Position numbers and translations under genes: made by a program. The notes beneath the pieces were generated by a model. It was not told the origin of the DNA. It made no database searches and worked only from the letters and a program-made list of their open reading frames with translations. This document shows, in pieces, positions 1-9,007 of a DNA stretch of 64,000 nucleotides. Position 1 is the first letter of the stretch. The number at the start of each line of letters is the position of its first letter. The stretch is from Penumbrarchaeum sp964445525 (GTDB lineage: Archaea > Thermoplasmatota > Penumbrarchaeia > Penumbrarchaeales > Penumbrarchaeaceae): positions 1 through 64,000 of the forward strand of contig CAYULA010000014.1 of NCBI GenBank assembly GCA_964445525.1, given 5' to 3'.

Positions 1-53
1 TCGAAAAAGTTTGTCTCCAAACGATGGGGGTGAAGCAGATTGAAGCCTAGCCG

Positions 54-3000
54 TTGACAGTACCATCTGATTCCACGGATTCTTTGCATTATTTTTTCCA
101 TGCCAACGACACAATTGGGAACTGGAACCAAACCGATCAGGTCAATATTACGATATCGGACAACGACTCACCCGTGTTCGGGACCGATTCCACTCCGTCA
201 ACTGGAACCACCGGTGACAGTTTCACTTTCAATATTGCAGTCACGGATAACATTGGAATAAACGGTGTTTATCTGGAGTACTGGTATGGTTCAGGATCCC
301 ATACGAATACAAGCATGACCGGATCGGGACCTTACACATTGACCGTGACCTTCCCATCCGGTTCGACGGATACTCTTCACTACATATTCCATGCTTCTGA
401 TTCTGCAGGCAACTGGGTAGAGACCTCACAGTCGGATGTTACGATATCTGACAATGATGGGCCCGTTTTCGGCACCGATGGGAGTGACACCTCCGGAACA
501 ACTGGAGAAACCCTTGACTTTTCCATCGCAGTCACAGACAATATTGGAGTAAACGGTGTTTATGTGGAGTACTGGTTCGGGACAGGGTCTCATACAAACA
601 CATCCATGTCCGGAACGGGACCTTACACACATTCTGTCAGTGTTCCCTCGGATTCGGATGATGATCTTCACTATATTTTCCATGCTTCTGATTCTACAGG
701 CAACTGGGAAGAAACTTCACAGATGGATGTGACAATATCTGACAATGACAAACCCGTGTTCGGGATCGATTCGACTCCATCAACTGGAACCACCGGTGAC
801 AGTTTCACTTTCAATATTGCAGTCACTGACAACATCGGTTTAACAGGAGTGTATGTTGAGTACTGGTATGGTTCAGGATCCCATACCAATTCAAGTATGT
901 CCGGATCTGGCCCTTACACCCTGACCGTGACCTTGCAATCTGGGTCAACAGATAGTCTTCACTACATATTCCATGCTTCTGATTCTGCAGGCAACTGGGT
1001 AGAGACCTCTCAATCCGATGTGACAATATCAGACAATGATGCACCCGTGTTCGGGACCGATTCGACTCCGTCAGGTGGAACCACGGGTGACAGTTTCACT
1101 TTCAGTATTGCAGTCACCGATAATATCGGCTTAACCGGTGTGTATGTAGAGTACTGGTATGGTTCAGGATCTCATACGAATACAAGCATGTCCGGTACCG
1201 GTCCGTATACCCTGACCTTGACGATACCTTCAGGTTCCACGGATACTCTTCACTACATCTTCCATGCTGCTGATTCCGCAGGCAACTGGGAAGAAACTTC
1301 GCAGGTGGATGTGACGATCTCTGACAATGATGCCCCTGTGTTCGGCACCGATGGAAGCGACACAACCGGAACCACCGGTGAATCTTTTGATCTGTCCATT
1401 GCCGTCACAGATAATATTGGTGTAACCGGTGTTTATGTCGAGTACTGGTTCAATTCAGGATCCCATACGAATACAAGCATGTCCGGAACAGGACCTTATA
1501 CCTTGACAATAACAGTGGCCAGCGATGCTCAGAATCTGCATTACATATTCCATGCTTCTGATTCTGCAGGCAACTGGGAAGAAACCTCCCAGACGGATGT
1601 GACAATATCAGACAATGACAAACCTGTCTTTGGCACCGATTCGACTCCATCAGTTGGTACGACCGGAGACAGTTTCACTTTCAACATTGCAGTGACGGAC
1701 AACATCGGATTAACCGGTGTGTATGTGGAGTACTGGTATGGTTCAGGATCTCATACGAATACAAGCATGTCCGGTACCGGTCCGTATACCCTGACCTTGA
1801 CGATACCTTCAGGTTCCACGGATACTCTTCACTACATCTTCCATGCTGCTGATTCTGCAGGCAACTGGGAAGAGACCTCGCAGTCTGATGTGACAATATC
1901 TGACAATGACGCACCCGTGTTCGGAACCGATGGAAGCGACACAACCGGAACCACCGGTGAGTCCTTCGATCTTTCGATCGCAGTCACCGACAATATCGGT
2001 GTAACCGGTGTGTATGTTGAGTACTGGTTCAATTCAGGATCCCATACGAATACAAGCATGTCTGGAACAGGACCTTATACCCTGACCGTGACGGTAGCAA
2101 GCGATGCTCAGAATCTGCATTATATATTCCACGCAACCGATTCAGCAGGAAACTGGGAAGAAACCTCCCAGGTGGATGTGACGATCACGGACAATGACAA
2201 ACCCGTCTTTGGTGCCGATGGAAGTGATACAGCAGGAACCACCGGTGAGACCATGGATCTCAATATATCCGTTTCAGACAACATTGAGGTATCTGTTGTG
2301 CATGCCGAGTACTGGTTCAATTCAGGTTCACATTTCAATATGACCATGGATGGATCTGGACCTTACGATTTGACAGTGGATGTTCCGTCAGATGCAATTT
2401 CATTGCATTACATCTTCCATTGTGTTGATACCTCGGGGAACTGGAACGCGACCGCACAGGTGGATGTTCAGATTGCTGACAACGATGATCCTCTCATGAT
2501 AGAACATCTGTCCGATCCTTCCTGCACAACGGGTGACCAGTTGCAATTCATGGTGAATGTGACAGACAATATCGGTGTTGATCATGTGAATGTGACCTAT
2601 ACGATCACGGGTTCCGATCCGATTGAGTTGGAATTGAACCTTGAAGAGGACCTGTATCAGATATCAATAGATATTCCCAATGACAATGATGGTGATATAA
2701 CATACGTTTTCACAATATTCGATACATCCATGAATACCTTCATCTCTGAACAGTTCGTGACCGATATCCTGGACGATGAGGATCCGGAGATATCGATTGA
2801 TGGTCCCGATACCGTTTATCATTACGAATCTTTCACGTTGGATGCAAGTTCCTCGACCGACAACATAGGTGTTGTTCAGTATATGTGGAACCTTTCTGGT
2901 ACGATTGTTGAGGGTATGGTCATAGACCATATGTTCGAGGAAGCGGGTGTTTACAATATCTCCCTCACGATCCATGATGCAGCGGGGAACAATGTGACCG

Positions 3001-4964
3001 ATTTCTTCCTCCTTACGGTTCTGATCAAGGATACTGATGGTGACGGAGTTCCTGATCATTTCGAGGACCTTGATGGAACAGACCTCGAAGACCCCAAAGA
3101 TTTCAAGGATACAGATGGTGATGGAGTTCCGGATCATGTTGAGATCGAGGACGGGACCGACCCGGATGACAAGGATGATTTCAAAGATACTGACGACGGA
3201 GGGGTTCCTGACTATGTTGAGGAGGTCCTGTTCCCCACCTATGGGTTGAATGCCACCGGTCCGAACGATCCTGCCGATGACCTTAGGGATACCGATGGGG
3301 ACGGTGTTCCGGATTACATTGAGATCCTTGAAGGTACCGATCCGGAGGATCCGGATGACTACAAGGATACCGATGGTGACGGAGTTCCCGATTACGTTGA
3401 GAAGAAGGATGGGACCGATCCGGAGGATCCTACCGATCCCGTAGATACGGATGGTGATTGGGTTCCTGATTATGTCGAGGAAAAGAACGGAACGGATCCT
3501 GATGATCCCTATGATTACAGGGATACTGACGATGATCAGGTACCAGATTATGTTGAGAAGAATAACGAGACCGATCCTGATGACCCTGTATCCTTCAAGG
3601 ACACCGATGGTGATGGCGTTCCGGATTACGTAGAGATTAGAGATGGAACCGATCCAGAGGACCCTGAATCCTTCAAGGATACTGACGAAGATGGAGTTCC
3701 CGACTATGTTGAGAAGAAGGATGGCACCGATCCTGAGGACCCTGAATCCTTCAAGGATACGGATGGTGATGGCGTTCCGGATTATGTAGAGAAGAAGGAT
3801 GGGACCGATCCTGAGGACCCTGAATCATTCAAGGATACGGATGGTGACGGCGTTCCTGACTATGTTGAGAAGAAGGATGGGACCGATCCTGAGGATCCTG
3901 AATCGTTCAAGGACACTGACGAAGATGGAGTTCCCGACTATGTTGAGAAGAAGGACGGAACCGATCCAGAGGACCCTGAATCGTTCAAGGACACCGACGA
4001 TGACGGCGTTCCCGACTACGTGGAGAAGAAGGACGGGACCGATCCTGAGGATCCTGAATCGTTCAAGGACACTGACGATGACGGCGTTCCCGACTACGTG
4101 GAGAAGAAGGATGGAACCGATCCTGATGACCCTGAATCGTTCAAGGATACCGATGGAGATGGCGTTCCCGACTACGTGGAGAAGAAGGACGGAACCGATC
4201 CGGAGGACCCTGAATCCTTCAAGGATACCGATGGAGATGGCGTTCCCGACTACGTGGAGAAGAAGGACGGCACCGATCCTGAGGATCCAGAGGACTACAA
4301 GGATACCGATGATGACGGCGTTCCTGATTATGTGGAGAAGAAAGACGGAACCGATCCGGAGGACCCTGAATCGTTCAAGGACACCGATGATGACGGCGTT
4401 CCTGATTATGTGGAGAAGAAAGACGAAACCGACCCGGAGGACCCTGAATCGTTCAAGGATACCGATGGAGATGGCGTTCCCGACTACGTGGAGAAGAAGG
4501 ACGGAACCGATCCTGATGACCCTGAATCGTTCAAGGACACCGATGGAGATGGCGTTCCCGACTACGTGGAGAAGAAGGACGGAACCGATCCCGATGACCC
4601 TGAAGATTTCAAGGACACCGACGATGACGGCGTTCCCGACTACGTGGAGAAGAAGGACGGAACCGATCCCGATGACCCTGAATCGTTCAAGGACACCGAT
4701 GGAGATGGCGTTCCTGATTATGTTGAGAAGAAGGATGGCACCAATCCGGAGGATCCAGATGATTACAAGGACACCGATGGTGATGGTACATCCGATTATG
4801 AGGAGCTTAAAAAGGGAACCGATCCCGAGGTCTCCGATGCTTCAGATGATCAGGGAAATCTGTTCCTTGTCATCATCTCAGCGACCATCATTGCGATTCT
4901 GGTTCTCCTCTTCCTTGTGCTGTTCGTACGGAAGAAGAGCGATGATGGCGAGAAGGAAGAGTGA
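54..4964 (+). CDS. Giant repeat surface protein, 5' end missing or broken
   Basis: A 1636-residue reading frame for a cell-surface protein. It starts inside an Ig-like repeat. About eight further repeats of roughly 97 residues follow (each with a PVFG strand, a TDNIG turn, an EYW strand and an HYIFHA..S.GNW block), then one divergent repeat and a PKD domain at about residues 915-990. Residues about 993-1592 are 23 units of 26 residues built on DTDGDGVPDYVE..DGTDPEDP, resembling the thrombospondin type-3/EF-like calcium-binding repeats of archaeal surface proteins. A membrane helix (about 1600-1625) and a KKSDDGEKEE tail anchor the C-terminus, so the bulk lies outside the cell. There is no signal peptide or ribosome site. 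The frame opens just after an in-frame TAG at 48-50, and the first 50 bases do not continue the repeat. The true N-terminus is therefore upstream, frameshifted or lost. The ligand or role is unknown. Confidence 0.85.
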   Translation: MTVPSDSTDSLHYFFHANDTIGNWNQTDQVNITISDNDSPVFGTDSTPSTGTTGDSFTFNIAVTDNIGINGVYLEYWYGSGSHTNTSMTGSGPYTLTVTFPSGSTDTLHYIFHASDSAGNWVETSQSDVTISDNDGPVFGTDGSDTSGTTGETLDFSIAVTDNIGVNGVYVEYWFGTGSHTNTSMSGTGPYTHSVSVPSDSDDDLHYIFHASDSTGNWEETSQMDVTISDNDKPVFGIDSTPSTGTTGDSFTFNIAVTDNIGLTGVYVEYWYGSGSHTNSSMSGSGPYTLTVTLQSGSTDSLHYIFHASDSAGNWVETSQSDVTISDNDAPVFGTDSTPSGGTTGDSFTFSIAVTDNIGLTGVYVEYWYGSGSHTNTSMSGTGPYTLTLTIPSGSTDTLHYIFHAADSAGNWEETSQVDVTISDNDAPVFGTDGSDTTGTTGESFDLSIAVTDNIGVTGVYVEYWFNSGSHTNTSMSGTGPYTLTITVASDAQNLHYIFHASDSAGNWEETSQTDVTISDNDKPVFGTDSTPSVGTTGDSFTFNIAVTDNIGLTGVYVEYWYGSGSHTNTSMSGTGPYTLTLTIPSGSTDTLHYIFHAADSAGNWEETSQSDVTISDNDAPVFGTDGSDTTGTTGESFDLSIAVTDNIGVTGVYVEYWFNSGSHTNTSMSGTGPYTLTVTVASDAQNLHYIFHATDSAGNWEETSQVDVTITDNDKPVFGADGSDTAGTTGETMDLNISVSDNIEVSVVHAEYWFNSGSHFNMTMDGSGPYDLTVDVPSDAISLHYIFHCVDTSGNWNATAQVDVQIADNDDPLMIEHLSDPSCTTGDQLQFMVNVTDNIGVDHVNVTYTITGSDPIELELNLEEDLYQISIDIPNDNDGDITYVFTIFDTSMNTFISEQFVTDILDDEDPEISIDGPDTVYHYESFTLDASSSTDNIGVVQYMWNLSGTIVEGMVIDHMFEEAGVYNISLTIHDAAGNNVTDFFLLTVLIKDTDGDGVPDHFEDLDGTDLEDPKDFKDTDGDGVPDHVEIEDGTDPDDKDDFKDTDDGGVPDYVEEVLFPTYGLNATGPNDPADDLRDTDGDGVPDYIEILEGTDPEDPDDYKDTDGDGVPDYVEKKDGTDPEDPTDPVDTDGDWVPDYVEEKNGTDPDDPYDYRDTDDDQVPDYVEKNNETDPDDPVSFKDTDGDGVPDYVEIRDGTDPEDPESFKDTDEDGVPDYVEKKDGTDPEDPESFKDTDGDGVPDYVEKKDGTDPEDPESFKDTDGDGVPDYVEKKDGTDPEDPESFKDTDEDGVPDYVEKKDGTDPEDPESFKDTDDDGVPDYVEKKDGTDPEDPESFKDTDDDGVPDYVEKKDGTDPDDPESFKDTDGDGVPDYVEKKDGTDPEDPESFKDTDGDGVPDYVEKKDGTDPEDPEDYKDTDDDGVPDYVEKKDGTDPEDPESFKDTDDDGVPDYVEKKDETDPEDPESFKDTDGDGVPDYVEKKDGTDPDDPESFKDTDGDGVPDYVEKKDGTDPDDPEDFKDTDDDGVPDYVEKKDGTDPDDPESFKDTDGDGVPDYVEKKDGTNPEDPDDYKDTDGDGTSDYEELKKGTDPEVSDASDDQGNLFLVIISATIIAILVLLFLVLFVRKKSDDGEKEE
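171..2480 (+). repeat. About eight tandem ~290-bp Ig-like domain repeats
   Basis: Direct coding repeats, each about 97 residues, marked by recurring PVFGTD, TTGDSFTFNIAVTDNIG, GVYVEYW and LHYIFHASDSAGNWEETSQ blocks and closed by VTISDND. Two alternating subtypes are visible, one beginning DSTPS.GTTG and one DGSDT.GTTG. This suggests that pairs of domains were duplicated together. Confidence 0.85.
3030..4830 (+). repeat. 23 tandem 78-bp coding repeats (26-residue Asp-rich units)
   Basis: Direct in-frame repeats inside the surface protein gene, period 78 bp. Units 8-21 are close to identical in protein (variation mostly G/E/D at position 4 and E/D at position 20). Units 1-7 and 22-23 are more divergent, and unit 3 carries an insertion of about 8 residues. 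Homogeneous central units with divergent edges are typical of expansion by unequal recombination. Each unit has Asp at positions 1, 3, 5 and 9 plus acidic side chains at 12, 18 and 20-21, suitable for calcium binding. Confidence 0.95.
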
Positions 4965-4975
4965 GCCTGTGTGAG

Positions 4976-5003
4976 TGAGGGGCCATCGGTCCCTCATTTA
5001 TTT
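4976..5003. terminator. Hairpin terminator after the surface protein gene
   Basis: A 9-bp stem (TGAGGGGCC / GGTCCCTCA, one G-U pair) with a 3-nt ATC loop lies at 4976-4996, twelve bases after the surface protein stop. TTTATTTC follows. It sits between two convergent genes and may serve both strands. Confidence 0.6.
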
Positions 5004-7264
5004 CAATAGTCCCCAAGTCTCCTCTGCTCAACACCCTTCAGGGCTCTAAAGCATTCATCCTCGGTTACTCCGAACACAGCAAGGGCCTGTGCCATGTACC
5101 TGGCGCTTAGCTCCAGATATCTGTTTATGTCGTATTTCACGTCCGACATGTCCTCTTTCAGCAGGGCGACCCTGTTCTCGGGTCTGTCAGCGGAATGGTC
5201 CTTGATCACGAAGCGGACCTTCTGTCCGCCCTGAATGCTCTCTCCTTCCATTTTGAGCAGCTTCATTGCGGCCACATGTTCGGACCTGGTGGTGTATTCC
5301 TCCAGACCTTTGGACGGGCGGATCGTTATTGCCAGGTCCGCCGGAGGGACCTCGCGATTGATCACCATGGCCCCTTTATTCCTCATGACATCGAATGCCA
5401 TCTGGAGGTGATCGGGGACCTCTTCCGCGCTTTCGGCCCCGGAAAGGGACTCTATCATCTCGGTTAGGGCCTCCTTCATGAAGGGAGGCGTGGACCTCTG
5501 CCTTGATGCAATGCCCCTGAACTTGAATGTTCCGTCTTCCCTCAGGCCGTAATAACGGTTCAGGGCACCGGCTCCGTTAAGTTTGTTGGGAGTGAAAACG
5601 AGCCACTTGTAGACGGTGTCCACTCCGATGGGGATGCCGAGTTCTCTTTCGATAACGGAAGCTGTCTCCTCGGCCCCATCCCTCGGTCCCTTTAGCCAGA
5701 GGGAATCCACTATGCCGTGAAGGATGGAGAAGTCCCTCTCTTCCACAATTTCTTTTGCTTTTAAAAGGAGGTCCCTCGCATAGGCCGTTATGGACTCGTG
5801 GACCTCGATCCTGCCGAATCTTGCGTTCTTGTATCCCGTGTATCCGAAGCAGGTGACAAGTACCCATTTCAGTGTGTTGGATAGATGGTAGAAACGGTCC
5901 TTTCCCGATGGTGGGCGGATGGGTCCTAGTTTTCCTTCCTGTTCGTATGGACCTGAGGTCCTCTCTTCCCTGAAAGCTCTCTTGTATTTCATTCTCCTGG
6001 TGAGTATCTCCCCCACCACAGATGGGATCAGACCATCCGATCTCTCGCAGAACCTGTATTCAAGGCCCGGGACCTGTTTTCCCCTGCAGCAGCCGCAGTT
6101 GAGAGTTTCCACCGAAAGGTTCTTCTTCCACATTATGTGCGGATAGAATGACGAAAAATCCATCTCTATGACGTTCGAGTAGGCTCCGACCACGGGATCG
6201 AATATGTGTCCTCCCCTGTCTGATCTGGATAATTCCACCGCGGTTTTCCATCCCTCGGGATCGTTCTTCTTCCATCTCACAGACCTTCCCCTTCTCATGG
6301 CTTCCACGCATTCCATGTACGATATTGCGGATCCCGGAGAGAGCCTTGCCATGGTCTGGACCGGTAGAAGCGACATCCTGGCAAGCAGGGCCACTCCTAT
6401 GAGGCCTCCTTCCCTCACAAGGAAGGAGTTTTCCAGGTCGAGGTGAAGCCTCCCTCTCATCGGATAGAAGGGAGGCTTGTACATCGCCTGACCGTAGGAG
6501 AAGTAGGTCTTTCCGGTTTTTTGAGGGGCTCTGAAAGGTCTTCCGGACCTGTCCAGCTTGAGATATCGAGCGAGATCGTTTTTTACGGCTCTTTCATAGA
6601 GATAGGGAAGAACGAAGGTATCCCCTCCGTATGTGATCACTATGTCGGGATCGGTCCTCTTCAACTCCTCCGCCACCGCCATAATCATCCTGTCCTCCTT
6701 CTCGTTCTCCAGGACCAGGTCTCCGATCCTTACCGATCGGATCCTGTCGCTCATCTTGGGAACAGGACCGTCTTGATCGGGTATGACGTGAAGAACCTCT
6801 GCTTTCAGGGGTGGGAGCGGGGACTCTCCCCAATCGCTGTTTCTCAGGAGGCTGAAACCTCCCGCCACCTGAATGCTGGCCAGGGGGAAGATCCCGTGGG
6901 AGTACATGTACCTGGAGGGAAGGCGGAGGTCAACATCGTACAGCGAGTAATCCCTGTACCTTCCGAAAGCTTCGATATCCTTCGCTATGTTCGTCAAGAG
7001 TGAGTAACGGGATATGATCAGTTTCAGGTGTTTTTTGGGATTTCCGTCCTGTATGTCAAGGGGGCTCTTTTCTCTTACTATCTCCCTGATACCCTCCATG
7101 TCCGACAGGTATTGCTCGAGCCTGCCGAGGTTTTCTCCCGCCACCTTGATCTCGGGGTGGAACCTGTGGGCGATCATGGACCTGCCGCCTCTTCCGTCAA
7201 CTATCCAGAGGTCCATCAGGTCCCGTTCATGGTCCGCGTATGCGTCGAGGACCCACCCTTTCAT
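5003..7264 (-). CDS. polB2: Family B DNA polymerase, PolB2 (inactivated-type) lineage
   Basis: A 753-residue B-family polymerase. Motif A (DFSSFYPHIM, about residue 368) keeps its Asp. The motif B region is LKWVLVTCFGYTGYKNARFG (about 463-482). Motif C, normally YGDTDS, reads HGIVDS (about 516-521), so the first catalytic Asp is Ile while the second remains. An ExoII-like YGGDTF is present, but I cannot find a clear DIE-type ExoI motif. These traits match the archaeal PolB2 group, described as having lost standard catalytic residues and linked in some archaea to DNA damage responses. A TATA-like CTATAAGG lies about 25-30 nt before the ATG, suggesting its own promoter and a near-leaderless transcript. 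It follows the archaellin gene on the same strand by 59 nt. Actual activity cannot be judged from sequence. Confidence 0.85.
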   Translation of the reverse strand: MKGWVLDAYADHERDLMDLWIVDGRGGRSMIAHRFHPEIKVAGENLGRLEQYLSDMEGIREIVREKSPLDIQDGNPKKHLKLIISRYSLLTNIAKDIEAFGRYRDYSLYDVDLRLPSRYMYSHGIFPLASIQVAGGFSLLRNSDWGESPLPPLKAEVLHVIPDQDGPVPKMSDRIRSVRIGDLVLENEKEDRMIMAVAEELKRTDPDIVITYGGDTFVLPYLYERAVKNDLARYLKLDRSGRPFRAPQKTGKTYFSYGQAMYKPPFYPMRGRLHLDLENSFLVREGGLIGVALLARMSLLPVQTMARLSPGSAISYMECVEAMRRGRSVRWKKNDPEGWKTAVELSRSDRGGHIFDPVVGAYSNVIEMDFSSFYPHIMWKKNLSVETLNCGCCRGKQVPGLEYRFCERSDGLIPSVVGEILTRRMKYKRAFREERTSGPYEQEGKLGPIRPPSGKDRFYHLSNTLKWVLVTCFGYTGYKNARFGRIEVHESITAYARDLLLKAKEIVEERDFSILHGIVDSLWLKGPRDGAEETASVIERELGIPIGVDTVYKWLVFTPNKLNGAGALNRYYGLREDGTFKFRGIASRQRSTPPFMKEALTEMIESLSGAESAEEVPDHLQMAFDVMRNKGAMVINREVPPADLAITIRPSKGLEEYTTRSEHVAAMKLLKMEGESIQGGQKVRFVIKDHSADRPENRVALLKEDMSDVKYDINRYLELSARYMAQALAVFGVTEDECFRALKGVEQRRLGDY

Positions 7265-7323
7265 GGTATCCGCTTGTGGCTGGTTCCTTATAGCGCACAG
7301 CCGGGGAGGGTTGGCCGAAACAA

Positions 7324-7851
7324 TCAGGCAATTGTCACAACGCTTCCCTCGAATACATCCGGCATCCTGATGTACGCGGTATGTGTCCCGGTCGGGTAGA
7401 GCAGGAAGAGTACGATTATGCTCTCCTGCGGTTCCAGATCGACATCGAAGGATACCGTGGCCAGATCTCCCGGTTTCAGCATACCTTCCGAGAGCGACCC
7501 GGAAACGTCCCGAAGCGCAGAATATTCGAAGGTATCGTTGCCCTCGAAAGCCAGGTTGCGGACCCCTTCATCCGTTGTCAGCTGGAGGTTCATTCTCTCG
7601 AGGTCCGCGGATTCGCATCCGATGCCGCATTTGACCGTAAGCTCCATCCGGGTCATGTTGCCCGTTGTGTTGTCCACTCTTCCGAGAGCGGTTACCACAT
7701 CCAGGCTCACAAGGAACTCCATCAGGGTGTCCTCGGCGATCACATTAGCTTCCTCGAAATAATTCTGGCCCACCTCTATCATGAAGCCAGATCCCGTTGC
7801 GGCTACCATAATAACCGCAATATAGATTATAGCATTCGCTGTTGCTGTCAA
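7324..7851 (-). CDS. Archaellin (archaeal flagellin) family protein, start disturbed
   Basis: A 175-residue protein. Its N-terminus is a hydrophobic helix (ANAIIYIAVIMVAATGSGFM) and its C-terminal half has the archaellin pattern: LSEGMLKPGDLATV, then a strand rich in Ile/Val/Leu, then an IRMPDVFEG end. Archaellins are the filament subunits of the archaellum and are made with a positively charged class III signal peptide. The frame available here begins at a TTG that lacks such a peptide. An ATG at 7880 gives MVRRSWGG and then hits TGA because of a run of seven G (7858-7864). One additional G would join it to the archaellin frame as MVRRSWGGIFLTATANA, a convincing signal peptide. So either the tract is a sequencing error or phase-variable site, or the weak TTG start is used. 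No other archaellum genes are in the window. Confidence 0.75.
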   Translation of the reverse strand: MTATANAIIYIAVIMVAATGSGFMIEVGQNYFEEANVIAEDTLMEFLVSLDVVTALGRVDNTTGNMTRMELTVKCGIGCESADLERMNLQLTTDEGVRNLAFEGNDTFEYSALRDVSGSLSEGMLKPGDLATVSFDVDLEPQESIIVLFLLYPTGTHTAYIRMPDVFEGSVVTIA

Positions 7852-8009
7852 AAAGATCCCCCCCAGGATCTCCGTACCATACCCTCGAGAGGGGTTGGTT
7901 CGCTTATTGATAATACCGGAGGGATAATTAGGATTGATTGATATGATGGTACATCCAGTTACAACGAGGTACCTCTCTCCTTATCGATGGAGATAACCTC
8001 TGAGTTCCC

Positions 8010-8020
8010 TTTTATATTTC
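8010..8020 (+). promoter_or_regulatory. TATA box, near-leaderless promoter
   Basis: TTTTATATTTC centred about 31 nt before the ATG at 8045. This spacing implies transcription begins at or within a few bases of the start codon. No Shine-Dalgarno sequence is visible. Confidence 0.5.
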
Positions 8021-8044
8021 ATGAAGAGGATTGAATTCCGTTAG

Positions 8045-8608
8045 ATGTCGCGCTACAGGTCGATTCCCGAGCCAAGGATGTACCTTTTCGCAGTTGTTCT
8101 TGCAGCACTGGCTGTTATGCTGGTCTATGTGCAGATTGCTGTTGATTTGCCTGTGGTAAAGAGAGTGCTATTGGTATTGTCGGTCCTGCTTTTTTTTGTG
8201 ATGCTGATACTTCTCCTCGTATCCGAGTATAATTATGTGTTGAAGAATGATAAGATTCTGGTAACCTATTCGATACCTATACCGCACAAGAGATATCACC
8301 TGGGCTATCTGAAGTCCATAATAGAGCTGTCAATGCTGGAGACGGAGAAGCTGGAGGCCAGGGTTGAGGAGCTGAGGAGGTCCTCCGGTGGAAGATTGAG
8401 GGATCATTCATATGGAGATCTTGTTGACTGCGTGGTGCTATTCTTCAAGGACGGAAAGAAGGTCGATCTGGTCCTGCTCTCCCCGAAGAGGAAGGATATT
8501 TTTCTTCTTGATCTGAGGAGGCTTACGCTGGGTGGTATAACAATGACCGGTGACATGTCCTACCATGAGCTCATCAATGAACTGCTAAGAAATGATTTCA
8601 GGATCTGA
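8045..8608 (+). CDS. Two-helix membrane protein of unknown function
   Basis: A 187-residue protein I do not recognise. Two membrane helices (about residues 12-32 and 38-60) are followed by a soluble domain of about 125 residues with mixed charge, including a KLEARVEELRRSSGG helix and a stretch DCVVLFFKDGKKVDLVLLSPKRKD. The topology suggests both ends are cytoplasmic with the C-terminal domain inside. A TATA box at 8010-8020 places the start of transcription at the ATG. The gene stands alone, with no operon partner and decayed DNA following it. Confidence 0.7.
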   Translation: MSRYRSIPEPRMYLFAVVLAALAVMLVYVQIAVDLPVVKRVLLVLSVLLFFVMLILLLVSEYNYVLKNDKILVTYSIPIPHKRYHLGYLKSIIELSMLETEKLEARVEELRRSSGGRLRDHSYGDLVDCVVLFFKDGKKVDLVLLSPKRKDIFLLDLRRLTLGGITMTGDMSYHELINELLRNDFRI

Positions 8609-8735
8609 TGAGTCCATCCCTCCCAGCAGAAGAGGATCCATAATACCATCTGATTGATATCCTCTTTCAAGATAATCGGTTCCTCATCAAGGACGATTGA
8701 AAATATCTTACCTGAACCTATAGGCTTAAAATGAC

Positions 8736-8900
8736 ATGTGCATTCACTGCGGTCAGTGCACGAATGTCTTTCCGATGAGTCTTGACGTGGAGAGGATAAT
8801 ATCCAAAGGTTCCATGGAGGATCAAGAATGCATCCTCTGTGGGAGATGTGCTTAGAAATGTCCAAAGGGTGTGATCTCTTTTTGTTTTGGAAAACTTTGA
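8736..8900 (+). pseudogene. Ferredoxin-like 2[4Fe-4S] fragment interrupted by TAG
   Basis: The frame reads CIHCGQCTNVFP, about 24 residues, then CILCGRCA-TAG-KCPKGVISFCFGKL before TGA. Both CxxCxxC clusters of a bacterial-type ferredoxin domain are recognisable, and the stop at 8853-8855 falls where Glu (GAG) is usual in the CxxCxxxCP pattern. An in-frame TAA just before the ATG cuts off anything upstream. The simplest reading is the decayed end of an iron-sulfur protein gene. Readthrough or pyrrolysine decoding cannot be excluded from sequence, but TAG is used as an ordinary stop elsewhere here. Confidence 0.6.
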
Positions 8901-8977
8901 TCAGTCCCAGAGGTTCATGTAGAATTCATATTTTCCATTTATACGAATATCAGTTAATGAACCGCTTGAGGATTCAA

Positions 8978-9007
8978 AATTATTGTTGATTATGTTCTAC
9001 AATAATT
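8978..9007. repeat. Inverted repeat in AT-rich gap
   Basis: Arms AATTATTGT (8978-8986) and ACAATAATT (8999-9007) are perfect 9-bp complements around a 12-nt loop. They lie in AT-rich DNA between the ferredoxin fragment and the first retropepsin cassette. No gene is seen in 8901-9064. Confidence 0.5.

Noticed and set aside
3030..4830. Regular repeats that might be a CRISPR array
   Set aside because: The repeats are contiguous, in frame and without spacers, and they encode a calcium-binding-type motif.
3030..4974. Long open frames in other phases (for example 3799-4974) through the acidic repeats
   Set aside because: They arise because the 78-bp repeat lacks stops in another frame. Their products are Arg/Met/Thr-rich low-complexity sequence with no family resemblance, and the acidic frame carries clear domains and an anchor.
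8853..8855. Pyrrolysine at the TAG in the ferredoxin fragment
   Set aside because: TAG ends other genes here (for example the STAND regulator at 25545-25547), no pyl genes are in the window, and an upstream stop truncates the same fragment. Decay is simpler, though kept as a finding to check.
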